Positions 28,623-38,564 of a stretch of DNA of 64,000 nucleotides are shown here, piece by piece (position 1 is the stretch's first letter; each line of letters starts with the position of its first letter). Source of the stretch: Sphingomonas aerophila (GTDB lineage Bacteria > Pseudomonadota > Alphaproteobacteria > Sphingomonadales > Sphingomonadaceae); contig NZ_JACIJK010000002.1 in assembly GCF_014199305.1 (NCBI RefSeq), positions 1-64,000 of the forward strand, read 5' to 3'. Position numbers and translations under genes: made by a program. The notes beneath the pieces are model-generated. The model did not search any database. It was not told the DNA's origin and was given only the letters and a program-made list of their open reading frames with translations.

Positions 28623-29522
28623 ATGACGAGGCTGACGCACCTCCAGCGGCTAGAAGCCGAGAGCATCCACATCCTGCGCGAGGTCGTCGCGGAGGCGGAG
28701 CGACCCGTCATGCTCTATTCGGTCGGCAAGGACTCGGCCGTCATGCTGCATCTGGCCCGCAAGGCCTTCTTTCCCGCACGGCCACCGTTTCCTCTCCTTC
28801 ATGTCGATACAACGTGGAAGTTCCGCGAGATGTACGCGTTGCGCGACCGTGCAGCTGCTGCCGCGGGGATGGAGCTGATTGTTCACCGGAACCCTGATGC
28901 GGACGCGCAAGGGATCAACCCCTTCGACCATGGCAGCCGTCATACCGATTTGTGGAAGACCGAAGGGTTGAAGCAGGCCCTGAACGCGGGTCGGTTCGAC
29001 GCGGCGTTCGGCGGGGCGCGGCGGGACGAGGAGAAAAGCCGCGCGAAGGAGCGCATCTTCTCTTTCCGCTCGGCGAGCCATGGTTGGGACCCCAAGGCGC
29101 AGCGTCCAGAACTCTGGCGTTTGTTCAACGCCCGTCACGCGCCGGGGGAGAGCATCCGCGTGTTCCCGCTGTCCAATTGGACCGAACTCGACATCTGGCA
29201 ATATATTCTGGCGGAGGGGATCGAGATCGTGCCGCTGTATCTGGCGGCGCCGCGCCCCACGGTGGAGCGCGATGGTACGATCCTGATGGTCGACGATGAC
29301 CGTTTCCGCCTGCGCCCCGGTGAGCAGCCGGTGGAGCGCTCCATCCGGTTCCGGACGCTCGGCTGCTACCCGTTGACCGGCGCGGTGGAGAGTGAGGCGG
29401 CGAGCCTGGAAGCGGTGATCCAGGAGATGCTGCTGACCACCAGTTCCGAACGGCAGGGCCGTGCGATCGACCATGACCAGGCCGCCAGCATGGAAAAGAA
29501 AAAGCGCGAGGGGTATTTCTAA
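28623..29522 (+). CDS. cysD: Sulfate adenylyltransferase subunit 2
   Basis: This 299-residue protein is an ATP pyrophosphatase-type enzyme with the PP-loop variant SVGKDS at residues 33-38. Further family markers are [35 protein letters not shown] and [15 protein letters not shown], with a C-terminal KKREGYF. With CysN it makes adenosine 5'-phosphosulfate from sulfate and ATP. I chose ATG 28623 because the family starts [11 protein letters not shown]. Its stop is two bases before the cysNC start. Confidence 0.95.
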   Translation: MTRLTHLQRLEAESIHILREVVAEAERPVMLYSVGKDSAVMLHLARKAFFPARPPFPLLHVDTTWKFREMYALRDRAAAAAGMELIVHRNPDADAQGINPFDHGSRHTDLWKTEGLKQALNAGRFDAAFGGARRDEEKSRAKERIFSFRSASHGWDPKAQRPELWRLFNARHAPGESIRVFPLSNWTELDIWQYILAEGIEIVPLYLAAPRPTVERDGTILMVDDDRFRLRPGEQPVERSIRFRTLGCYPLTGAVESEAASLEAVIQEMLLTTSSERQGRAIDHDQAASMEKKKREGYF

Positions 29523-29524
29523 GC

Positions 29525-31441
29525 GTGACTGCCTATCAGCCCGACCCACTCGTCGCGCAGGACATCCGCGCCTACCTCGACAGCCACTCCGCCAAGTCGA
29601 TGCTGCGCTTCATCACCTGCGGTTCTGTGGATGACGGCAAGTCGACCCTGATTGGCCGGCTGCTGCACGATACTCGCGCCGTGTTCGCCGACCAGCTGGA
29701 CGCGCTGGCGAGCGATTCGAAACGCATCGGCACCCAAGGCGACGCGCTGGACTTCGCGTTGCTTGTGGACGGGCTCGCGGCGGAGCGGGAACAGGGCATC
29801 ACCATCGACGTGGCCTACCGCTTCTTCTCGACCGAGCGGCGCAAGTTCATCGTCGCCGACACGCCTGGCCACGAACAATATACCCGCAACATGGTGACCG
29901 GCGCCTCGACGGCGGATGCGGCGGTGATCCTGATTGACGCCCGCAAAGGGGTCCTGACCCAGACGCGCCGGCACAGTCGACTGGTGCAGCTGGTCGGGAT
30001 TCGCCATGTCGTGCTGGCCGTTAACAAGATGGACCTGGTCGGTCATGACCAGCGCCGCTTTGACGCGATCGTAAGAGATTATCGCGCCTTCGCTGCGAGC
30101 ATCGGGATCGCGGAGGTGACAGCAGTACCCGTATCAGGTCTGACTGGTGCAAACATCGTTGCGGCCGGCGGGGACGCCATGCCCTGGTACGCAGGCCCGA
30201 CATTGCTGGAGCAGCTGGAGGCGGTCCCGGTTGACCTGGACCGGGCGGAAGCGCGGTCGTTCCGCATGCCCGTTCAGTGGGTCAACCGCCCGGACCTCGA
30301 CTTCCGTGGGTTCGCGGGCCTGGTCACCGCGGGCGAGGTTCGGCCCGGGGATGCGGTGCGAGTGCTGCCGTCCGGTCGCGCCACCACTGTCGCGCGTATC
30401 GTCGCGCTGGACGGTGATCGCCCGGTGGCCCGCGCCGGCGAGTCGACGCTGCTGGTGCTGGCGGACGAGATGGATTGTTCACGAGGGGACGTAATCGCGG
30501 CCGCGACCGACGCCCCCGCCATTGCCGCCCAGCTTTCAGCGACCCTGGTCTGGTTGTCGGACGCTCCCCTGGTCCCTGGCCGCAGCTACCTGATGAAGCT
30601 CGGCGCGCAGACTGTTGCCGCTACCGTGAAGGCACCTCGCCATGTGGTGAATGTCGACACCGGCGAGGAAGTTTCGGCACCGACGCTGGCGTTGAACGAC
30701 ATCGGGGCGGTCGACATCCAGGCCGATCGGGCGCTGGTTTTTGAACCCTATGCCGAGGGCGCCGATCTTGGCGGCTTCATCCTGATCGACCGTACCACCA
30801 ACGCCACCGTGGCCGCGGGCATGATCGATCGCGCGTTGCGTCAGGCGAGCAACGTTCACTGGCAGGCCAGCGAGATCACGCGCGACGCCCATGCGTTGCA
30901 AAAGGGTCAGACCCCCCGCGTCCTGTGGTTCACCGGGCTGTCGGGCGCGGGCAAATCGACGATCGCCAATCTTGTCGAGAAGCGGCTGCATGCGATGGGC
31001 CGTCATTCCTTTCTGCTCGACGGCGATAACATTCGTCATGGGCTGAACCGGGACCTGGGATTTAGCGACGCGGATCGCGCAGAAAACATCCGTCGCATCG
31101 GGGAAGTCGCGCGGTTGATGACCGATGCCGGTCTGATCGTGCTCACCGCCTTCATCTCGCCGTTCCGCGCGGAACGTGACATGGTGCGAGCCATGGTGCC
31201 CGTGGGCGAATTCGTGGAAATCTTTGTCGACACGCCGCTCGGGGATGCCGAGCGGCGCGACGTGAAGGGCCTGTATGCCAAGGCTCGCGCTGGCGAGATC
31301 CCCGACTTCACTGGCGTGTCCAGCCCGTATGAGCCGCCGATCAACCCCGAACTGCGCGTCGACACCACGCGTGAGAGCGCCGAAGAGGCGGCCGAGCGCA
31401 TCGTCGAACATGTGCTGGGGATCTGGACTTATGAGCTCTGA
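29525..31441 (+). CDS. cysN: Bifunctional sulfate adenylyltransferase subunit 1 / APS kinase
   Basis: This 638-residue protein is a CysN-CysC fusion. Residues 1-440 form the GTPase, with P-loop GSVDDGKS at 33-40, switch [17 protein letters not shown] and NKMD. Residues 455-638 form APS kinase, with P-loop GLSGAGKST at about 472-480, [17 protein letters not shown] and FISPFRAER. It drives APS formation with GTP and then phosphorylates APS to PAPS. It starts at GTG 29525 two bases after cysD, and overlaps cysQ by 11 bases. Confidence 0.96.
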   Translation: MTAYQPDPLVAQDIRAYLDSHSAKSMLRFITCGSVDDGKSTLIGRLLHDTRAVFADQLDALASDSKRIGTQGDALDFALLVDGLAAEREQGITIDVAYRFFSTERRKFIVADTPGHEQYTRNMVTGASTADAAVILIDARKGVLTQTRRHSRLVQLVGIRHVVLAVNKMDLVGHDQRRFDAIVRDYRAFAASIGIAEVTAVPVSGLTGANIVAAGGDAMPWYAGPTLLEQLEAVPVDLDRAEARSFRMPVQWVNRPDLDFRGFAGLVTAGEVRPGDAVRVLPSGRATTVARIVALDGDRPVARAGESTLLVLADEMDCSRGDVIAAATDAPAIAAQLSATLVWLSDAPLVPGRSYLMKLGAQTVAATVKAPRHVVNVDTGEEVSAPTLALNDIGAVDIQADRALVFEPYAEGADLGGFILIDRTTNATVAAGMIDRALRQASNVHWQASEITRDAHALQKGQTPRVLWFTGLSGAGKSTIANLVEKRLHAMGRHSFLLDGDNIRHGLNRDLGFSDADRAENIRRIGEVARLMTDAGLIVLTAFISPFRAERDMVRAMVPVGEFVEIFVDTPLGDAERRDVKGLYAKARAGEIPDFTGVSSPYEPPINPELRVDTTRESAEEAAERIVEHVLGIWTYEL

Positions 31442-32171
31442 CGCTGCCCTGGCCCGCGCCGTGGCGGAGGAAGCCGGCAGGCTGCTGATCGCGATCCGCG
31501 ATGGGGCAGAGGAGGCCGGCAAGTCGCTCGGCGATCGCGGTGACCGCGAAGCGAATGCGCTGATCCTCCAGCGGTTGGCCACGGCACGCCCGAACGACTG
31601 CATCTTGTCCGAAGAGTCCTTCGACGACCGTACTCGCTGTGCGGCGCAGCGGGTGTGGGTAGTGGATCCGCTGGACGGAACGCGCGAATATGCGAGTGGG
31701 CGTGACGATTGGGCCGTGCATATCGCCCTCGCGATCGACGGACGCCCCTCGCAGGGTGCGGTGGCCTTGCCTGCAATGGGGCGCACCTTCTCGACCGATC
31801 GCGCCTGCCCTGCCCGCCCACCAATCGCGCCCCGACCCAAGCTGGTGGTGAGCCGCAGCCGCTGCCCCGACCTTGCCCTTAGAGTGGCCGAAACTCTTGA
31901 TGCAGAAACGCTGACCATGGGATCGGCCGGCGCGAAGGCGATGGCTGTCGTAGACGGACGAGCGGACATCTACCTGCACGAGGGCGGTCAATATGAGTGG
32001 GACAATTGCGCACCCGCCGCTGTCGCATTGGCGTCGGGGCTGCATGCCTCTCGAATCGACGGCAGCCCGCTGGTCTACAACCGCGAGAACCCGTTGCTCC
32101 CCGACTTGCTGATCTGCCGCAAGGGTCTGGCAGACGCCGCTTTAGCCGCGATCCGAGCCGTTCGCGGTTAA
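31431..32171 (+). CDS. cysQ: 3'(2'),5'-bisphosphate nucleotidase, CysQ family
   Basis: This 246-residue protein has the inositol monophosphatase fold. Metal ligands are Glu61-Glu62 (SEESF), [10 protein letters not shown] with Asp79 and Asp82, and the late [11 protein letters not shown] motif. It probably hydrolyses 3'-phosphoadenosine 5'-phosphate, clearing the by-product of PAPS use, which fits its place in the sulfate activation operon. Start ATG 31431 lies within the cysNC end. Confidence 0.9.
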   Translation: MSSDAALARAVAEEAGRLLIAIRDGAEEAGKSLGDRGDREANALILQRLATARPNDCILSEESFDDRTRCAAQRVWVVDPLDGTREYASGRDDWAVHIALAIDGRPSQGAVALPAMGRTFSTDRACPARPPIAPRPKLVVSRSRCPDLALRVAETLDAETLTMGSAGAKAMAVVDGRADIYLHEGGQYEWDNCAPAAVALASGLHASRIDGSPLVYNRENPLLPDLLICRKGLADAALAAIRAVRG

Positions 32172-32408
32172 CACCTCTCCGACGTCCCGCTGCAGAGTAG
32201 CCAGCTACAGAGTCGCCCTGGTCTTCCCGTTGCCGCACGGCCCGCGCGGTTCACACGGGCCTGATACTGCGCCTGAGCCAGCACCCCCGGTCGCAGTATA
32301 TCTCGGGTCCGGATCACCAAGTGATACAAACCAGCAAGGGTTTGACATGAGGGGCGTTGCTGCAGGGCCCGAGTTCGGCCCTTGGCGAGAGGCGAAGGCA
32401 TCGGCGCA

Positions 32409-33390
32409 ATGGGCATTCTTGAAATGTCGATTGATGAGTTGAGCTCTGGAAGCTTGCGGGCGGCCTTCACCTCGGGTGCTCATGCTGTGGTGATCTATTG
32501 CGGGGCCGAGGTGAAGCGGCTGTGGGCGGGATTGCTGGAGGACGAAAGGGAGCAATTGCCCTGGGGAAGCGCCGTTGCTCGACATTGCGCGCAATCACCA
32601 TGGCAGCCGACATGTCACATCTACGCTGGGCGACCTCTACTACTTCCAGCCCGGCGAGCACGGTTACATCGCTCGCAAGCTGCAGTTAACCAAGAATGAG
32701 GATGGCGCGCTACAGGTGAAGCCTGACCAGTTCTGGCAAGGGCCGGACAGCTTCGTCACGCCGCGCGACACGCTGGATCATTGTTGCGACCTGGCCGCGA
32801 GGATCATGGACGCGCTAGGCCCGTCCGCCAGTCAGACACCCGCGTACAAGGTTGTGGTGCAGCGGTTGAAGTACCAGGCCAGCCACGCTGACTTCGACAA
32901 GCTTGCCGATCTGGCCCGCGATGGCCTGGGGAGGTGGGGTCGGGTCGGCTTCAACGTGGATCGTAATCGGCAGGATGCGGCCGGACCTTTTCGACGCAAG
33001 GGCTGGTCGGACCTGTTCGGCCTCTTCATGCTCTCACCCTGGCTATCCCGGCTTGCGCGTCAGGGGAACAGCTGGTTCGTGAGGTCAGACCCTTACCACC
33101 GCAGTCGCCTCGGGGATCGGGTCGTGGAGCACCCGCATCACGACGCGCGGTTCTTTACCGGCCTGTGCGGCGCCCGAGACAACGTGCGGACCGAAGCCTT
33201 TATTGACGGCGCATGGCAGGAACTGCCCGTAAACCTTGACGCACTCACCATTCTTCCAGGACGCAAGGCCGAAGGACTGTTCGGCCTGAAGCCGACGCTC
33301 CACCGGGTCGTCCAGACATCTGCGCCCGTGACACAGGCGAACGAGTCGGCGCGGACGACCAACGTCACGCTTTTGATCGGCGCGGCCTAA
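32409..33390 (+). pseudogene. Frameshifted 2OG-Fe(II) oxygenase-like gene
   Basis: Two frames together make one plausible 326-residue protein. From ATG 32409 the first frame reads MGILEMSIDELSSG to EQLPW. The second frame continues APLLDIARNHHGSRH to the stop at 33390. Removing one G from the GGGG run at 32563-32566 joins them. The C-terminal part resembles isopenicillin-N-synthase-type oxygenases: a HxD-like EHPHHDARF, and TLHRVVQTS supplying the distal His. This could be a true pseudogene, a sequencing error, or a second gene starting at TTG 32575. No close neighbours explain its role; it lies next to tRNA-Arg. Confidence 0.55.
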
Positions 33391-33707
33391 GGATTTAGAT
33401 CGGCATAGGATTATCGAAGCGCCTGCACATCACAGCATGCGGACGCCCTGCAACGTGGCCCGCTTACCGATCGTACGGTGCTCAAGCGGTTGAGGTCACG
33501 CTCCGAGAAGCAAGATGGTGTGCTGGCGGATTCCGCAGGTCGCCGCTTGTACGCCACGGACCTACAGCGCGACACATGACAGCGTGCGAGCGGCTCCGCG
33601 CCTGCGTTACCGACTGCTGCTTTGTGAATTTTGGAGGGGCGCGGCAGGGGTAACCTGCCGCGCCCTCATTCCACCTTTCGCAACCTGCTCATTCGGCAGG
33701 AGGAAAG
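33391..33707. other. Gene-free stretch between oxygenase-like gene and tRNA-Arg
   Basis: No coding frame here has family features. The only structured element I see is the hairpin at 33637-33665. I looked for a direct repeat of the tRNA 3' end that would mark an integration site and did not see one. Confidence 0.5.
33637..33665 (-). terminator. Hairpin downstream of tRNA-Arg
   Basis: A perfect 12-base-pair stem (GGGCGCGGCAGG at 33637-33648 pairing with 33654-33665) has a 5-base loop. It lies 42 bases beyond the 3' end of tRNA-Arg on the minus strand. The bases that follow on that strand (TCCAAAATTC) are A/T-rich, not a pure T-run. It probably ends the tRNA transcript. Confidence 0.55.
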
Positions 33708-33784
33708 TGGCGCGCCCGGAACGATTCGAACGTCCGACCCTCAGATTCGTAGTCTGATGCTCTATCCAGCTGAGCTACGGGCGC
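33708..33784 (-). tRNA. tRNA-Arg (anticodon ACG)
   Basis: On the minus strand the sequence begins GCGCCCGTAGCTCAGCTGGA and folds as a full cloverleaf. The acceptor stem is GCGCCCG/CGGGCGC, the D-arm GCTC/GAGC, the anticodon stem TCAGA/TCTGA around loop CTACGAA (anticodon ACG), and the T-arm contains TTCGAAT. The discriminator is G and the CCA end is encoded (33708-33710). Length is 77 bases. The A34 of ACG would be edited to inosine to read CGN codons. Confidence 0.95.
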
Positions 33785-33868
33785 CCGGTGGAGGTGGGCT
33801 GTTAGACTCGCTTTTGCCGCGGCGCAAGTCCGTTGCGTGACTTTCTTGTGGCTCGTAGAGCCATCGCC

Positions 33869-34369
33869 ATGATGCGTCCCCTGTTGCTCGCCGCCATTGC
33901 CCTCAGCCTCACCGGCTGCGCGCACGAGGGCGGCAGTTTTCCGTCCCTTGCGCCGCGGGCCGCAGAGAAGCAGGGATTTGCCGAGCCAGCACCCCGTCCT
34001 GTCCCGACGGCGACGCCTGACCCAGCGCTGGACGCGCGAGTCGTGTCCTTGGATGCAAATCTGTCTGCCATCGCCAGGGGCGCGGCAGCGGATCAGGCCT
34101 TGGCCGAGCGGTTGGCCACCGCAGCGCGAGGGCGTCCGGTCGGCAGCGATGCTTGGCTTGATGCGCAAAGCGCGCTTGCCCGCCTAGACGACTGGCGGGC
34201 GCAGGTGTCCTCTCTTGCGAGTGACGTCGAGGAACTGGGAGCGGAGCGCGCAGCGACGCTGGCGCCCGGCTACCCGGCGCTGGATGCACTCACCGCCCGC
34301 GTGTCGGCCGAAGCAACCCGGCAGGGCGAAGTAATCGAGCGCCTGTCGGCGCAGCTGCCGTCAGCCTAG
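33869..34369 (+). CDS. Putative lipoprotein with coiled-coil tendency
   Basis: This 166-residue protein begins MMRPLLLAAIALSLTGCAHE. The LTGC lipobox predicts lipid attachment at Cys17, and with Ala at +2 probably outer-membrane sorting. A proline/alanine linker follows, then a mostly helical region rich in alanine, leucine and charged residues (SLASDVEELGAERAATL). I recognise no family. ATG 33869 was chosen because the signal peptide begins there. Its stop interlocks with that of the opposite gene in a CTAG at 34366-34369. Confidence 0.65.
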   Translation: MMRPLLLAAIALSLTGCAHEGGSFPSLAPRAAEKQGFAEPAPRPVPTATPDPALDARVVSLDANLSAIARGAAADQALAERLATAARGRPVGSDAWLDAQSALARLDDWRAQVSSLASDVEELGAERAATLAPGYPALDALTARVSAEATRQGEVIERLSAQLPSA

Positions 34370-36597
34370 GGTCCCGAACGGATCAGCGGCAGGATCGAAG
34401 CATAGTCGTCCGTCCAGGCGCTCAGGCCCGCACGGGACGCCACGGGCTTCCAATCAGGACTGGAAAGCAGCAGTCGGTCCATTGAGCTCCTGTCCCGGCT
34501 CATGGCGATCCACCAGGAGCCAGAAGCTGCGTCCTCCACTCGCTCCAGCGTTCCGGGCCGATAGTCGAGTTGCATTGCCTGCCACCCTCCCGCCTGCGCT
34601 GCCGCGGCCACAACGGGCGTGAGGTCCAGGAAGCGGTTGGACACATGCACCAAGAGCAAGCCGGAGGGCCGGAGCACCCGCGCATAACCAGCAAGTGCCT
34701 CCCGGGTGAGCAGGTGCATCGGCACCGTGTCCGAGGAGAAAGCATCCAGCGCAAGGAGATCGAAGCTGCCAGTCGCCTCCCCGGCCAGGCGAAGCCGCGC
34801 GTCTCCAAGACTGATCTTAGCGTCGGGAGCGCAGCGGGAAAGATAGCTGAACTTCGCTGGCTGGCGCGCAATCCGGATTACGGCGGGGTCGATCTCGAAA
34901 AAGCGCCAGCGCTGGCCAGGCTGTGCATAGCAGGCGAGCGTTCCCGTACCCAGGCCGACCACGCCAATCGAGGCGTCCGGACCGTAAAGGGCGGGCACAA
35001 GAGACATGGCGAGTCCCACGCCAGATCCGGGCGCGTAGTAGGTCGTCGGCGTCCGCTCCCGCGCCACGCTACCGCGCAGCTGGATACCGTGCAGTGTGGT
35101 GCCGTGATCGAGCTCATGCACCCGATCACTGCCGCGAATGGTATAAACGCCGAAGTAGCTGCGGACCCGCGCGTCTCCCTGCCAACTGATCGCCAGCGCC
35201 TGCCATCCGCCAAAGGCCAGCAATGCCGTGCCAAGGAGCGCGGCATAAGGTAGCCGCGCGCCGAGTGTCGCCAGACCCGCAACAGCGATGAGCAGGAAGG
35301 CGATCCCGCTCCCTCGCCCGGCCGGATCAGGCGATCCGATCCGAAGACCAACCACGATTGCGATGGCAATCACGACTGCACCGAACGCGAAAGGTCGGGA
35401 CGTCTGCGACAGCCAGAGGCCGCGAAGGCGCGCGGTGATATACACCTGTGGCACCAGAAGACCTGCGGCGAGGATCAGTAGCGGGTACTCATAGTTCCAG
35501 TCGAAGATCACGGGCGCGACCAACCCCGCCGCAACACCGCCTAGCGCTCCACCCAGCGCCGTGGCGAGATAGAACCCGGTCAGCCGATCGGGCGCGGGCC
35601 GGCTCCGGTACAATGCCGTGTGCAGCGCGACCGACGCCATGAACAACAGGGCTAGCGCGACAAACGCGCTGAGGAACGCATGCTTCTGGTAGCCGCCAAC
35701 AATGATGCCGCCGAACAACAGGATGGTGACCGGCGCGATCCGGGTGAGCAGGTCGGCCGCGCCGCGCCGTTCCGCAAACGCAACCGTCCAACTGAGCAGA
35801 TAAAGCCCCAGCGGCATGACCCAGAGGAGCGGGATCGCGACGATATCGGTAGTGATGTAGGTCGACGTCGCCAGCATCAGCCCCGACGGTACCAGCGCCA
35901 GCACGATCCAGCGGAGCACGAGCGCTGAAGACGGCGGCGAACTCGTCGGCCTTGCATCAGGAGCGGCCGAACCACGGGGCAGCCGCAGCGCGCAGCCGGT
36001 GACCAGTACGACCAGCAACACAAAACTCGCGCTCCACATCCGGCTCTGCGCGGCCAGGGCCATGTTGGGCTCGACCAAAAGCGGATAAGCCAGGAGACCA
36101 CCGAAGCTGCCGAGATTGGATGCGGCATAAAGCGCGTAGGGATCCTCCCCGTTGCTCGCCAAGGCACACCATCGCTGAACAAGGGGCGCCCCCGCAGACA
36201 CCGCAAAGAACAACGGGCCGATCGACAGGGTAAGCAGCCACGGCGTCCATACGACGGGCGAAGCATCAGCCGGGGGCTGGCTGGCGATCAGGTTGATCGG
36301 CAGCCACAATGAAGCAACCAGCAGCACTGCAACGTGAATACCGGCCTGCACCCGCGGGCGGAGCCGCCCAATCATATGTGCGTAAGCATAGCCGGCCAGC
36401 AGCAGTGCCTGGTAGACAAGCATGGCCGAGTTCCATACCGCCGGTGCGCCGCCGAGCCGGGGCAGCGCCATGCGGGCAACCATGGGCTGCACCAGGAACA
36501 GCAGGAACGACCCCACCAGCACCGTCGGAACAAACAAATGCCGCCCGATCGCCCTCAGCACGGGCCGGTCAGACATTACCTGCGCGTCGGCTTTCAT
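34366..36597 (-). CDS. Fused membrane/spermidine-synthase-like protein
   Basis: This 743-residue protein has a long membrane half (about residues 20-450, roughly a dozen spans, including FLVQPMVARMALPRLGG and VWNSAMLVYQALLLAGY) and a C-terminal methyltransferase-like domain of spermidine synthase type with VVGLGTGTLACYA, FEIDP and LGDARLRLA. At the catalytic position it reads LALDAFSSDTVPMHLLT rather than the DxxDP pattern seen in the gene at 3800-5335, so aminopropyl transfer is doubtful. The family is often annotated as fused spermidine synthase, with unknown substrate. It lies 30 bases downstream of hemB on the same strand. Confidence 0.8.
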   Translation of the reverse strand: MKADAQVMSDRPVLRAIGRHLFVPTVLVGSFLLFLVQPMVARMALPRLGGAPAVWNSAMLVYQALLLAGYAYAHMIGRLRPRVQAGIHVAVLLVASLWLPINLIASQPPADASPVVWTPWLLTLSIGPLFFAVSAGAPLVQRWCALASNGEDPYALYAASNLGSFGGLLAYPLLVEPNMALAAQSRMWSASFVLLVVLVTGCALRLPRGSAAPDARPTSSPPSSALVLRWIVLALVPSGLMLATSTYITTDIVAIPLLWVMPLGLYLLSWTVAFAERRGAADLLTRIAPVTILLFGGIIVGGYQKHAFLSAFVALALLFMASVALHTALYRSRPAPDRLTGFYLATALGGALGGVAAGLVAPVIFDWNYEYPLLILAAGLLVPQVYITARLRGLWLSQTSRPFAFGAVVIAIAIVVGLRIGSPDPAGRGSGIAFLLIAVAGLATLGARLPYAALLGTALLAFGGWQALAISWQGDARVRSYFGVYTIRGSDRVHELDHGTTLHGIQLRGSVARERTPTTYYAPGSGVGLAMSLVPALYGPDASIGVVGLGTGTLACYAQPGQRWRFFEIDPAVIRIARQPAKFSYLSRCAPDAKISLGDARLRLAGEATGSFDLLALDAFSSDTVPMHLLTREALAGYARVLRPSGLLLVHVSNRFLDLTPVVAAAAQAGGWQAMQLDYRPGTLERVEDAASGSWWIAMSRDRSSMDRLLLSSPDWKPVASRAGLSAWTDDYASILPLIRSGP

Positions 36598-36627
36598 GAA
36601 GCGGGTAGAGCGACCCTGAAGGGCAGA

Positions 36628-37617
36628 TCACCGGCCCAGCAGCCGCGCGGCATGAAGCGCATGATAAGTGAGGACACCCGAACAGCCTGCCCGCTTGAAC
36701 GCCATCAGCGTCTCGAGGACCAGCGCATCGCGATCGCCTGCACCCGCTGCAGCCGCCGCTTCGATCATCGCATACTCCCCCGACACCTGGTACGCGAAGA
36801 CCGGTATTTCGAAGCGGTCCTTAACCCGCGTGATGATGTCTAAATAAGGCAACCCGGGCTTGACCATCACGGTGTCGGCGCCCTCTGCTAGGTCGAGCGC
36901 GACCTCCCGCAACGCTTCCTCCGCATTGGCCGAGTCCATCTGGTACGTCTTCTTATCGCCTTTCAGCAGCCCGCGGCTGCCGACCGCATCGCGGAATGGA
37001 CCATAAAAGGCACTGGCGTACTTCGCGGCATAGCTCATGATCTGAACGTTGTGGTGGCCCGCGTCCTCCAGTGCGCCGCGGATCTGCCCCACGCGTCCGT
37101 CCATCATGTCAGACGGGGCGATGATGTCTGCGCCCGCGTTCGCCTGGTTCAGTGCCTGGCCGACGAGGATCTCCGCCGTTGCATCGTTGATGACGTATCC
37201 AGCCTCATCGACCAGCCCGTCATGGCCATGGCTCGTATAAGGATCGAGCGCTACATCGGTCAGCAAGCCAACTTCCGGCACAGCGTCCTTCAATGCCCTG
37301 ATCGCGCGGCACATGAGGTTGTCCGGGTTCAGCGCTTCCCGACCATCCTCGGTACGCCTGTCGGGCTCGGTGTTCGGAAACAGCGCGAGGCAGGGTATAC
37401 CGGCGTCACGCGCCTCCTTGGCCCGGTCAACCAGCAGGTCCAGCGACCAGCGCGATACGCCCGGCAAGCTGGCGATCGGCTCCTCAAGCCCACTCCCGGC
37501 GGTTACGAACAACGGCCAGATCAGGTCGGCAGGCGTCAGCACGTTTTCGGCATGAAGCCGGCGACTCCAGGCCGTTGCCCGGGTGCGACGCAGACGGATT
37601 GCAGGAAAGCTCGACAT
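36628..37617 (-). CDS. hemB: Delta-aminolevulinic acid dehydratase (porphobilinogen synthase)
   Basis: This 329-residue enzyme condenses two 5-aminolevulinates to porphobilinogen in heme synthesis. The two active-site lysines are Lys199 (MSYAAKYASAFYG) and Lys253 (MVKPGLPYLD). The zinc-cysteine site of E. coli-type enzymes is replaced by aspartates and alanine (DVALDPYTSHGHDG), which is the magnesium-dependent type common in alphaproteobacteria. It is divergent from the lipid kinase gene with 68 bases between. Confidence 0.96.
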   Translation of the reverse strand: MSSFPAIRLRRTRATAWSRRLHAENVLTPADLIWPLFVTAGSGLEEPIASLPGVSRWSLDLLVDRAKEARDAGIPCLALFPNTEPDRRTEDGREALNPDNLMCRAIRALKDAVPEVGLLTDVALDPYTSHGHDGLVDEAGYVINDATAEILVGQALNQANAGADIIAPSDMMDGRVGQIRGALEDAGHHNVQIMSYAAKYASAFYGPFRDAVGSRGLLKGDKKTYQMDSANAEEALREVALDLAEGADTVMVKPGLPYLDIITRVKDRFEIPVFAYQVSGEYAMIEAAAAAGAGDRDALVLETLMAFKRAGCSGVLTYHALHAARLLGR

Positions 37618-37685
37618 GCGCCGGCCATGCGGGATCGCGGCACACTTGCCAAGCGTTGCGGAAGCGCAACCAATCGGAGCGCTAC

Positions 37686-38564
37686 ATGCCTGAGATTAAG
37701 AGTGCCGCACTGATCGTGAACGCCAAGTCGCGTCGCGGCCAGCGCATGTTCGAGCAGGCCCGCGAAGCGTTGCAGCACCTTCCCTGCCCCATTGACGCCC
37801 ACGCCGTCGAGGATCCCGATGATCTGGAAGACGTCGTCCTGCGCGCGCTGGAGAAGAAGCCGGACCTCGTCATCCTGGGCGGCGGCGATGGCACGATCAG
37901 CGGGCTTGTCGACCTTCTCGTCGGCAAGAACGTGGTGCTGGGCGTCCTGCCACTTGGCACGGCCAACAGCTTCGCACGGTCGCTCGGCATACCATTGGAC
38001 GTCGCCGGTGCGGTTGAAGTGCTTCGAAGCGGCCGACCCAAGCGGATTGACCTCGGCATGATCGACGACGATTATTTCGCTAATTGCGCGGCCATGGGAT
38101 TGAGCCCCAAGATCGCAGAAACGGTGCCGCATAACCTGAAGAAGGTCGGAGGCCGGGCCGGTTATCTCGCGTGGGCGGCGTACCAGTTCACCCGCTTCAA
38201 GCCATTCACCCTGATCGTCGGCGAGGGCAAGAATGAGCAGCGGATGAAAGTCGTGGAGGTGCGTATCTCCAACGGACCCTATCACGGCGGCACGGAACTC
38301 GTGGACGGCGCCTCCATCACATCGGGGGAGATCGTGGTGCAGGCGGTTGTCGGGAACGTCAGGCGCAGATTGGTCAAGAACTGGGCGGCGAGCTTTCTGC
38401 GCCACAAGGCCCGTCATGAGGATACCCGCGACTTTCGCGGCAAGAGCCTGAAGATCCGTACCGAGCCGCCACTGCCCATCTCCATCGATGGTGAGGTACT
38501 GGCGACCACCCCGGTGACGGCCAAGATCGCAGCGGGGGTGATCGAGGTGATGGTGCCGGCCTAA
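37686..38564 (+). CDS. Diacylglycerol kinase-like lipid kinase (YegS family)
   Basis: This 292-residue protein belongs to the DAGK catalytic family. It has AALIVNAKSRRG at the N-terminus, the nucleotide-binding GGGDGTISGLVDLL, VLPLGTANSFARSLGIP and a C-terminal SIDGEVL motif. Members phosphorylate diacylglycerol, phosphatidylglycerol or sphingoid lipids; the last would be notable in a sphingolipid-making bacterium but is not readable here. ATG 37686 was chosen for the conserved start. Its end overlaps the MATE gene end by 4 bases (CTAA). Confidence 0.88.
   Translation: MPEIKSAALIVNAKSRRGQRMFEQAREALQHLPCPIDAHAVEDPDDLEDVVLRALEKKPDLVILGGGDGTISGLVDLLVGKNVVLGVLPLGTANSFARSLGIPLDVAGAVEVLRSGRPKRIDLGMIDDDYFANCAAMGLSPKIAETVPHNLKKVGGRAGYLAWAAYQFTRFKPFTLIVGEGKNEQRMKVVEVRISNGPYHGGTELVDGASITSGEIVVQAVVGNVRRRLVKNWAASFLRHKARHEDTRDFRGKSLKIRTEPPLPISIDGEVLATTPVTAKIAAGVIEVMVPA

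Noticed and set aside
32172..33707. Possible integrated element at tRNA-Arg
   Set aside because: No integrase, no repeat of the tRNA end and no cargo genes are visible; only one decayed oxygenase-like gene is present.
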